Source: JBJXHC01 sp046160825 (GTDB taxonomy: Bacteria > Bacteroidota > Ignavibacteria > UBA10030 > UBA6906). From it: a stretch of 22,032 nucleotides of DNA. Positions 16,158 to 21,450 of this stretch are shown here, in pieces. A program made the position numbers and the translations under genes. The DNA lies in assembly GCA_046160825.1 (NCBI GenBank), contig JBJXHC010000095.1, positions 1-22,032 of the forward strand, written 5' to 3'. The notes below the pieces were generated by a model. That model made no database searches. It had not been told where the DNA came from and worked only from the letters and a program-made list of their open reading frames with translations. Position 1 is the first letter of the stretch. Each line of letters begins with the position of its first letter.

Positions 16158-16418
16158 ATGAGATTTACAACATACATTTTGATTAATGAGAAACGCACAC
16201 GGACATACGTAGGGCAAACCCGCAACTTGGAGGAGCGACTACGTCTACACAATGCTTCAAGGGTCAAATCAACTTGTGATCACGGTCCTTGGATGTTACT
16301 CTACCGTGAAGAACACCCAACACGTGCAGAGGCAATGTCCCGTGAGAAATGGTTCAAGTCCAGGACGGGCCGAAAGCAGATACAAGATTTACTTCTGGAG
16401 AGGTGGCCGAGTGGTTGA
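16158..16418 (+). CDS. Small GIY-YIG nuclease 1, C-terminus encoded by the tRNA-Ser gene
   Basis: An 86-residue stand-alone GIY-YIG domain of the YhbQ/UPF0213-like type. Residues 5-7 (TYI) and 17-19 (YVG) are the name motif. Arg27 and His31 lie in the NLEERLRLHN helix, and Glu63 in EAMSREKWFK is the likely metal-binding glutamate. The frame continues past the normal end (GRKQIQDLLL) into the tRNA: the last six residues, ERWPSG, and the TGA stop at 16416 lie inside the tRNA acceptor and D-arm, a 22-base overlap. ATG 16158 is taken as start; a TTG at 16146 in the preceding tRNA fragment would add four residues. Such domains cut DNA in homing or repair. A role as a homing nuclease acting on tRNA-Ser is an inference from the flanks. 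Confidence 0.82.
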   Translation: MRFTTYILINEKRTRTYVGQTRNLEERLRLHNASRVKSTCDHGPWMLLYREEHPTRAEAMSREKWFKSRTGRKQIQDLLLERWPSG

Positions 16419-16483
16419 AGGCGCTAGTCTCGAAAACTAGTATAGGCGTAAGTCTATCGAGGGTTCGAATCCCTCCCTCTCCG
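16397..16483 (+). tRNA. tRNA-Ser (anticodon CGA)
   Basis: An 87-base class II tRNA. The acceptor arms are GGAGAGG (16397-16403) and CCTCTCC (16476-16482), with discriminator G at 16483. The D-arm is GCCGAGTGGTTGAAGGC. The anticodon stem CTAGT/ACTAG holds the loop CTCGAAA, anticodon CGA at 16431-16433. A long variable arm (ATAG...CTAT) is followed by the T-arm GAGGG-TTCGAAT-CCCTC. The class II shape and CGA anticodon mean serine, reading UCG. CCA is not encoded. All arms pair fully, so this copy should be functional; the partial copies around it are not. Confidence 0.96.
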
Positions 16484-16525
16484 CAAGACTACGTTCCGTC
16501 GAAAGCGGACGGAACTTCGTCTTGC
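16483..16525 (+). terminator. Long hairpin directly after tRNA-Ser
   Basis: GCAAGAC (16483-16489) pairs with GTCTTGC (16519-16525), and GTTCCGTC (16493-16500) with GACGGAAC (16508-16515), forming one long stem with a small internal loop. It starts at the tRNA discriminator base. No T-run follows. It may help end transcription or mark the 3' end for processing. The same position, right after a tRNA piece, holds hairpins elsewhere in this island. Confidence 0.6.
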
Positions 16526-16560
16526 AGGCAACAGGTATTTGAATCATAGTTGAGTCTCCT

Positions 16561-16830
16561 ATGCCAGCGTGGTTTATTTACATTCTCAAGAGCAAGATTC
16601 GGGATTTTATCTATATCGGTTCAACGAACGATGTACCTCGGAGGCTGGTTGAACACAACAACGGATTGGTTCAATCGACGAAAGCATACAGGCCTCTTGA
16701 GATCAAAGCTTATGTTGCTGTTGAAACTGAAACGCAAGCCAGACGACTTGAGAAGTACTTCAAAACTGGATCAGGGAAGGCCGTCTTACGGAAGAGGATC
16801 CTGACTGACGAAGCTGTTTCCCAAGCGTAG
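16561..16830 (+). CDS. Small GIY-YIG nuclease 2
   Basis: An 89-residue stand-alone GIY-YIG domain: FIYIL (5-9) and YIG (18-20), Arg28 and His32 in VPRRLVEHNNG, and Glu64 in ARRLEKYFKTGSGKAVLRKRI. It is a complete domain with a normal ending. It starts 77 bases after the intact tRNA and its stop is followed within a few bases by a copy of the tRNA-Ser 3' end. No ribosome site is visible. It differs a lot from GIY-YIG 1 in sequence, so the two are not a recent duplication. Proteins of this type are often labelled excinuclease subunit C-like; it lacks all other UvrC parts. A homing role is inferred from the flanks. Confidence 0.83.
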   Translation: MPAWFIYILKSKIRDFIYIGSTNDVPRRLVEHNNGLVQSTKAYRPLEIKAYVAVETETQARRLEKYFKTGSGKAVLRKRILTDEAVSQA

Positions 16831-16834
16831 TCAA

Positions 16835-16844
16835 CCCTCTCCGC
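16835..16844 (+). pseudogene. tRNA-Ser 3' end fragment
   Basis: CCCTCTCCGC is identical to the 3' acceptor strand, discriminator and first base after the intact tRNA (16474-16484, allowing one extra base in the tRNA). The match is short, but it directly follows GIY-YIG 2 and mirrors the 5' copy that precedes GIY-YIG 1. Confidence 0.5.
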
Positions 16845-16871
16845 GTAGTCTTTGGAAAGTAGAGCGGTTGT

Positions 16872-16889
16872 GTAAGTCTATCAGGTTCG
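16872..16889 (+). pseudogene. tRNA-Ser variable arm/T-arm remnant
   Basis: GTAAGTCTATC (16872-16882) is identical to the variable arm of the intact tRNA (16448-16458), and the next seven bases, AGGTTCG, match the T-arm with two bases lost. A small palindrome, CCGACT-T-AGTCGG, follows at 16895-16907 and marks the island edge. Confidence 0.6.
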
Positions 16890-16903
16890 CCGTCCCGACT
16901 TAG

Positions 16904-17359
16904 TCGGCCTTACTGAAAACAACCGATGGAGGACACACTTGGATGAGCCAATTATCGAACAATGACGACCTGCATTCTATTTTCCCGGTCACTGAGGATG
17001 TATGCTGGGCGGTTGCAGACAAGGGAATCTTGAAGACGAGCAATGGCGGCGTGGTTGGAGTTAGTGATGACAAAAACTTGGGATGGGACCAACCGATGAA
17101 GTACACATTGGCGCAGAATCATCCCTATCCATTCAACCCGACAACAACAATCAGGTTTGTTTTGCCTATATCGTCTAGAGTTTCGCTGAAGGTGTACGAT
17201 CTGTTGGGCCGTGAAGTGGCAACGATCGCAGAGGGTCCGATGGAAGCCGGATGGCACACAATGGAATGGTCGGGTGTGAACGCAGCAAGCGGTGTCTATC
17301 TTTACCGGTTGCAGGCCGGCGAGTACATTGAGACAAGGAAACTGGTGTTGTTGAAGTGA
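16904..17359 (+). pseudogene. 3' remnant of a BNR/Ycf48-like repeat protein with T9SS sorting domain
   Basis: The frame opens directly after a TAG within the palindrome at the island edge. It starts in the middle of a repeat: LLKTTDGGHTWMSQLSN, then LHSIFPVTEDVCWAVADKGI and LKTSNGG. This is the typical repeat of Ycf48/BNR-like beta-propellers of secreted proteins. The last 90 residues are a sorting domain (YTLAQNHPYPFNPTTTIRF, VYDLLGREVATI, SGVYLYRLQAGEYIETRKLV). There is no signal peptide and only about one and a half repeats, so the gene has lost its 5' part. An internal ATG at 16943 is probably not a true start. The break coincides with the tRNA/GIY-YIG island. Confidence 0.75.
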
Positions 17360-17431
17360 CGCAGGTGTGTTGGGGCAGTTGAGATCAAAGCTTACGAACG
17401 ATGCCAATGTTACTGACGCGAGGAACTTATA

Positions 17432-18220
17432 GTGAGTTTTGCGCTGCCGTCTGACACCCCAAAGTTCCTCTACAGATATCGACCGGTTGACAGTTATTCG
17501 TTGAGGACAATATCACATAGCGAATTTTTCTTTTGTTCTCTTGACAGCCTGAATGACCCTTTCGACTGCAATCTGGATTTTGAATATGCAGATACGAGCA
17601 ACGAGATAGCAGACTACATTGCAGACATGGCGGCAAGGACATGGCCTACAGTTCCCGCGGAGGAGCTTAGGCGCGTTGCGTATAATCAGGTGTTGAGTGG
17701 TGACGCCAGAAAGACAATGAATAGTGTAATTGCTGCGATTCGCTCAGAGTTCCAGGAAAAACTTTGCATGCTTTGTATGTCAAATAAGAACGATGATATT
17801 CTGATGTACTCTCACTATGCAAATGGCCACAAGGGTCTCTGTCTGGAATTCGCGACTACAACTCACAAATTCTACGACAGGCCTTTCAAGGTTGAGTACT
17901 CGGAAACGTTTCCTCAGCCGAAATTCTCCAAGTTTGACTCAAAGAATCTGGAAAGCTTAACACCCTTTTTGTGCACGAAGGCGATGCATTGGTCGTACGA
18001 ACAGGAATGGAGAATTATCAAGCCGGAGAAAGCCGGACTTCGACAATTTCCGCCGAAGTTTTTAACGGGAATAATTCTTGGGAGTCAAATTGAGCCCAGC
18101 TCTAGGAATTCTGTGATTGAGGCTATACAACAAAGAGGTGTGGCTACAAAGCTCTATGAGGCAAGAAAGAGTTCGGGGAGATTTTCGCTTGAAATAAGAG
18201 AACTTGGTTTAGTGAAATAA
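17432..18220 (+). CDS. DUF2971 domain protein
   Basis: A 262-residue soluble protein with the DUF2971 pattern: FLYRYRPVDSYSL (12-24), an LNDPFDC motif (40-46), CMSNKNDDILMYSHYANGHKG (115-135, split by family convention), GLCLEF (135-140) and MHWSYEQEWRII (185-196). Function of the family is not known; members often sit in variable or phage-defence regions. The start is GTG at 17432, supported by GAGGAA six bases upstream. It is the first gene of a three-gene row with strong ribosome sites. No membrane segment or signal peptide is seen. No partner known from defence systems is next to it, so a defence role is not supported here. Confidence 0.83.
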   Translation: MSFALPSDTPKFLYRYRPVDSYSLRTISHSEFFFCSLDSLNDPFDCNLDFEYADTSNEIADYIADMAARTWPTVPAEELRRVAYNQVLSGDARKTMNSVIAAIRSEFQEKLCMLCMSNKNDDILMYSHYANGHKGLCLEFATTTHKFYDRPFKVEYSETFPQPKFSKFDSKNLESLTPFLCTKAMHWSYEQEWRIIKPEKAGLRQFPPKFLTGIILGSQIEPSSRNSVIEAIQQRGVATKLYEARKSSGRFSLEIRELGLVK

Positions 18221-18248
18221 CCATGTGTATAGGAGCTATTCGTCTGAA

Positions 18249-18335
18249 TGGAATGTGCGCGCAGGGAATGCCGTCAACAAGCTACCCTGCGGATTCTTGT
18301 TTTGCGGTTTGCAACAGCACGAGGAAATCCAATGA
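18249..18335 (+). pseudogene. Possible decayed T9SS sorting-domain fragment
   Basis: In one frame this reads EWNVRAGNAV followed by NKLPCGFLFCGLQQHEEIQ and a stop. It lines up with the usual sorting-domain ending WDGRNA..LPSGVYFYRLQ with several substitutions. The match is short and degenerate. The last bases serve as the ribosome site of the next gene. Confidence 0.3.
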
Positions 18336-18652
18336 AGCATAAGCGTTGGCTGGTTATTCTTGGGATTGTGCTTTGGTCTATCCCCCTCTTGTGGTGGGTT
18401 CCGTCTGTGTCAGAGGGAGGCGGGTATTGGTATGAGACAATCGAAGGGCCGCGAGGTTCCTTTGTAGAAAGCCTCGACCACGGATTCAGCACCGCATTTG
18501 AAATCGCATACTACGGACACATTAGACTTGAACACTTCGTTTCTGGGAATTCTACAAACGCCCAATGGTCTCTCTGGTTCAAGGTCGTCGCATTCCTTTT
18601 TGTCGGTACTGTTGCCGTTTATATATTCCCCCTTCATTCACGAAATTCTTGA
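18332..18652 (+). CDS. Small two-helix membrane protein of unknown function
   Basis: A 106-residue protein. Residues about 5-23 (KRWLVILGIVLWSIPLLWWV) and about 82-101 (LWFKVVAFLFVGTVAVYIF) are membrane helices, with a polar stretch of some 55 residues between them, probably outside the cytoplasm. ATG 18332 is chosen because GAGGAA lies five bases upstream; the longer frame from 18248 has no such site and runs through decayed sequence. I do not recognise a family. It lies between DUF2971 and a lipoprotein gene (nine bases to the next start), which suggests one transcript. Confidence 0.68.
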   Translation: MKHKRWLVILGIVLWSIPLLWWVPSVSEGGGYWYETIEGPRGSFVESLDHGFSTAFEIAYYGHIRLEHFVSGNSTNAQWSLWFKVVAFLFVGTVAVYIFPLHSRNS

Positions 18653-18661
18653 GGTGTGTTT

Positions 18662-19036
18662 ATGCAACGAATTCTGGTCGCATGTTCCGTATTAGTTCTT
18701 TTCTGGGGATGCACGAAAGATGGAGCCACTGGCCCGGCGGGTCAAGCCGGAGAGGATGCAACCACCACCGATGTTAGAATTCTTGAAGAAGCTATCATGG
18801 CAAATCTGCCATACGCCACTATCGAAGAAAAGATTGCAAACGGCCAGACATTCAATTGGGTTTACAGCGCCGGGCACATGATAAGGAACGTATCCGCTTC
18901 TGATGGGTTTCTGACTTTTACAATTTCTTACTCCGCTTCGGATAGTGCTTTCATCATAGTCAACCTTGCCGAGGTGAGAACTTTGGACATCAAAAGATTC
19001 TCGTCTGGCAACTGGCTCGTGATTCGGCCTCGATAA
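18662..19036 (+). CDS. Small lipoprotein with a collagen-like stretch
   Basis: A 124-residue protein. The signal peptide MQRILVACSVLVLFWGC ends in a lipobox (LFWGC, Cys17), so it should be lipid-anchored. The mature part begins TKDGATGPAGQAGED, a short collagen-like Gly-X-Y piece common after lipoboxes in this phylum. A soluble domain follows (TIEEKIANGQTFNWVY, FLTFTISYSASDSAFIIVNL). A GAGG site lies seven bases before the ATG; an upstream GTG at 18656 is less likely. It follows the membrane protein by nine bases. No known family is recognised. Confidence 0.75.
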   Translation: MQRILVACSVLVLFWGCTKDGATGPAGQAGEDATTTDVRILEEAIMANLPYATIEEKIANGQTFNWVYSAGHMIRNVSASDGFLTFTISYSASDSAFIIVNLAEVRTLDIKRFSSGNWLVIRPR

Positions 19037-19074
19037 GCGGGGACACAATAGAGATGGCAAACCCGGTTAACTAG

Positions 19075-19161
19075 TGTCGAGCCGCAGGAAGACACGCTGC
19101 AATTTGGGATGCATCGGGCTTTGCGAGTGGTGTGTACTTTACCGTTTACAAGCAGGCTGGT
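19075..19161 (+). pseudogene. Decayed T9SS sorting-domain fragment
   Basis: Read in one frame, it gives AGRHAAIWDASGFASGVYFTVYKQAG. This is the highly typical end of a T9SS sorting domain (AGRHTVTWDASGLASGVYFYRLQAG) with no gene around it: a stop lies at 19072 and nothing related lies upstream. It is a leftover of a deleted exported-protein gene. Confidence 0.65.
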
Positions 19162-19173
19162 ATACTGGGACTA

Positions 19174-19202
19174 TTGACATCTCACAACGATGCTCGTATA
19201 TT
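19174..19202 (+). promoter_or_regulatory. Sigma70-type promoter of the trp operon
   Basis: TTGACA (19174-19179) and TATATT (19197-19202) are separated by 17 bases, close to the ideal housekeeping promoter. Transcription would begin near 19209, leaving about eight bases before the leader ATG at 19217. Some Bacteroidota use a different consensus, so the promoter is predicted, not certain. Confidence 0.65.
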
Positions 19203-19216
19203 GATCCATGCTTCTC

Positions 19217-19315
19217 ATGAACTCCAATATTCTTCATATCGACTTGAACAACAGCCCTTGGTGCCGCTGGTGGTGGACTATGATTTCCCATACCGGTGAA
19301 CCAGGAACGAACTGA
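19217..19315 (+). CDS. trpL: trp operon leader peptide with four Trp codons
   Basis: A 32-codon frame: MNSNILHIDLNNSPWCRWWW then TMISHTGEPGTN and TGA. Trp codons are at residues 15, 18, 19 and 20, three of them in a row. Tryptophan is rare, so a chance run of this kind right before trpE is very unlikely. An in-frame ATG at 19208 lies at or before the predicted transcript start, so 19217 is preferred. It is the sensor of a ribosome-mediated attenuator: with charged tRNA-Trp in short supply the ribosome stalls at the Trp run and lets transcription continue into trpE. Confidence 0.87.
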   Translation: MNSNILHIDLNNSPWCRWWWTMISHTGEPGTN

Positions 19316-19371
19316 AAGTAGTTGTACTCGTATTTACATGAACCCTTCCTGATCTCCGGGAAGGGTTTTTT
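19267..19371 (+). terminator. trp attenuator: alternative hairpins and intrinsic terminator
   Basis: The terminator is AACCCTTCC (19341-19349) pairing with GGAAGGGTT (19359-19367), a perfect 9-bp stem followed by a run of six T (19366-19371). Its 5' arm can instead pair with an upstream stretch: CAGGAA (19302-19307) with TTCCTG (19346-19351), a candidate antiterminator. In turn, ACCAG (19300-19304) can pair with CTGGT in the Trp codons (19267-19271), which would release the terminator. These are the three states expected of a trp attenuator. The pairings other than the terminator are short and were found by eye. Confidence 0.8.
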
Positions 19372-19391
19372 ATTATCTGACTCTTGAATCG

Positions 19392-20873
19392 ATGATTTCC
19401 TTTTCTGAGTTCGAAGAACTCGCACAAACATACAACGTCATCCCGCTCGTCCGAACAATGCTGGCGGATGTCGTCACTCCCGTCTCAACGTACATGACAT
19501 TGCGTGAGAAGGGTAAAGCGTCATTCCTGCTTGAAAGCGCCGAGCCGAATGAGAAAGTGGGACGCTACTCGTTCATCGGCATTGATCCGGTGATGGTGAT
19601 TTCGGTGCGAGGCAATGTGATCAGCGTTCAGGAAAACGGAGCGGGTTCGGAGCGCATCGGAAACCTGTTTGAATATCTATGCGAGATAATGGGGAAATAT
19701 AAAACGCCTGAGCATTCCGGTTCACATGGCTTTCCCGGAGGATTCATTGGCTACTTCGGTTTTGATTGTGTAAGACAGTTTGAGAACGTTCCGGTACGCA
19801 CCGAAGGCGGACTCGGAGAACCGGACGCGGTGTTGGGTTTGTTCACGACGGTTGTGCGCTTCGATCATAGAAGTCATAGACTGTCCGTCATCCAGAATGT
19901 GATGATTAATCCTGCGTTGCCGCTTCGGCCGCAATATGACGAAGGCGTGAAGAGGATGAGCGCAATTGAATTGCGACTTCGCAAGGTTGCACTCGGTACG
20001 TCCAACTTCTCTGCAAATCTGTCGGAAGCGAATGAACGGTTTGCTGAGGCGGACTTCTGCAAGGCCGTTGAGGTTGCAAAGAAACACATTTACGAGGGAG
20101 ATATTTTTCAGGTTGTTCTCTCGCGCAGTATGCACTTGCCGTTCACAGGTGATCCGTTCCAGGTGTATCGGGCGCTACGCATGATCAATCCTTCCCCATA
20201 CCTTTTCTATATCGACTTCGGCACCACAAGGCTCATCGGGTCATCACCGGAACTCCTGGTGCGCGTACGTGATGATGCTGTGGATGTGTTCCCGATCGCC
20301 GGGACGCGTAAGCGTGGCAAGGATGAGGTCGAGGATGCGGCGCTTGCATCGGAACTCATCAATGATGCGAAAGAACTGGCAGAACACATCATGCTCGTCG
20401 ATCTTGGTAGAAACGACGTCGGGCGCATTGCCGAGTTTGGCAGTGTTGAAGTGCCGGTACTCAAGCATGTCGAGCGTTACTCGCACGTCATGCATATCGT
20501 ATCGCACGTGCGCGGCCGCCTTCGCAGGGATAAAACGAGCATTGATGCATTGAAGGCATGTTTTCCGGCTGGCACGGTTTCGGGCGCGCCGAAAGTCAGG
20601 GCAATGGAAATCATTGCCGCGCTGGAGCCTGAACGACGCGGGGCCTACTCAGGTGCAGTTGGGTATCTGGGATTCCGCGGTGAGCTTGATACGTGTATTG
20701 CCATCCGAACCATCGTTGTACACAGGGACATGCTGTCCATGCAATCGGGTGCCGGCATCGTTGCTGATTCGGTTCCCGGGAATGAATATATTGAAACAGT
20801 ACACAAGGGTCGGGTTCTGCTCGAAGCCGTTCGTATCGCGGCGAATGGTCTTCAGATGGATGGAGGGGAGTAG
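19392..20873 (+). CDS. trpE: Anthranilate synthase component I
   Basis: A 493-residue enzyme that converts chorismate to anthranilate with ammonia from TrpG, the first step of tryptophan synthesis. Residues 46-49 (LLES) are the tryptophan feedback-binding motif with Ser49. The C-terminal chorismate-binding domain shows DIFQVVLSRS, LIGSSPELLVRV, PIAGTRKRG, EHIMLVDLGRNDVGRI, FPAGTVSGAPKVRAMEII, RRGAYSGAVGYLGF and QSGAGIVADSVPGNEY, all typical. Length is normal. It starts 21 bases after the attenuator T-run, and the TrpG gene follows five bases after the stop. Regulation is by the leader attenuator and, by motif, by feedback inhibition. Confidence 0.97.
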   Translation: MISFSEFEELAQTYNVIPLVRTMLADVVTPVSTYMTLREKGKASFLLESAEPNEKVGRYSFIGIDPVMVISVRGNVISVQENGAGSERIGNLFEYLCEIMGKYKTPEHSGSHGFPGGFIGYFGFDCVRQFENVPVRTEGGLGEPDAVLGLFTTVVRFDHRSHRLSVIQNVMINPALPLRPQYDEGVKRMSAIELRLRKVALGTSNFSANLSEANERFAEADFCKAVEVAKKHIYEGDIFQVVLSRSMHLPFTGDPFQVYRALRMINPSPYLFYIDFGTTRLIGSSPELLVRVRDDAVDVFPIAGTRKRGKDEVEDAALASELINDAKELAEHIMLVDLGRNDVGRIAEFGSVEVPVLKHVERYSHVMHIVSHVRGRLRRDKTSIDALKACFPAGTVSGAPKVRAMEIIAALEPERRGAYSGAVGYLGFRGELDTCIAIRTIVVHRDMLSMQSGAGIVADSVPGNEYIETVHKGRVLLEAVRIAANGLQMDGGE

Positions 20874-20878
20874 AACAA

Positions 20879-21445
20879 TTGATTCTGGTGATTGACAATT
20901 TTGATTCATTCACATACAATCTCGTGCAGTTGATCGGGAAAGTACGGAACGATATTGTTGTGTACCGAAATACTGAACTGACTGTGGAACAGATTATTGC
21001 ATTGAAGCCGGAACGTATTCTTATTTCCCCCGGACCCGGCAGGCCAGAAGATGCAGGAGTAAGTGTTGACGTGATCAAGACGCTCGGAATGAAAATCCCC
21101 ACACTCGGTGTTTGCCTTGGACATCAGGGCATTGGTCTTGCATTCGGCGGGCGTGTGGTTCATGCTCCGACATTGATGCATGGAAGAACGTCGGAGGTGT
21201 ATCATTCGGCACGAGGGATATTTGCCGGCTTGCCGAGTCCGTTTGTGGCGACACGATATCACTCACTCGTGATTGCAGCCGACAGTTTGCCCGATGCGTT
21301 GGAAATTTCCGCACGGACAGAGGACGGAATTATTATGGGAGTTCGACACAAGGAATATCCGATAGAAGGGGTGCAATTCCATCCGGAATCGATTCTCACG
21401 TGTGTTGGAGAAATGATTATCAGAAACTGGCTTCAGGTGCAATAG
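20879..21445 (+). CDS. trpG: Anthranilate synthase component II (glutamine amidotransferase)
   Basis: A 188-residue class I glutamine amidotransferase that hands ammonia to TrpE. The triad is Cys79 (GVCLGHQGIG), His168 and Glu170 (FHPESI). PGPGRPEDAG forms the oxyanion loop. The start is TTG at 20879: it gives the standard ILVIDNFDSFTYN opening, and a purine-rich GGAGGGGAG lies just upstream inside the end of trpE. It could also serve PabA-type folate synthesis, but its place between trpE and trpD points to tryptophan. It ends five bases before trpD. Confidence 0.95.
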   Translation: MILVIDNFDSFTYNLVQLIGKVRNDIVVYRNTELTVEQIIALKPERILISPGPGRPEDAGVSVDVIKTLGMKIPTLGVCLGHQGIGLAFGGRVVHAPTLMHGRTSEVYHSARGIFAGLPSPFVATRYHSLVIAADSLPDALEISARTEDGIIMGVRHKEYPIEGVQFHPESILTCVGEMIIRNWLQVQ

Positions 21446-21450
21446 AGAAT

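Noticed and set aside
16349..16549. Frame translating through the tRNA (GEVAEWLKALVSKTS...)
   Set aside because: This is the known appearance of a translated tRNA-Ser/Leu gene, not a protein.
16158..16830. UvrC-type excision repair genes
   Set aside because: Only the GIY-YIG domain is present in each; UvrBC-interaction, RNase H-like and HhH parts are missing.
17432..18220. Known anti-phage defence system
   Set aside because: DUF2971 alone is not diagnostic, and none of the neighbouring genes belongs to a recognised defence system.
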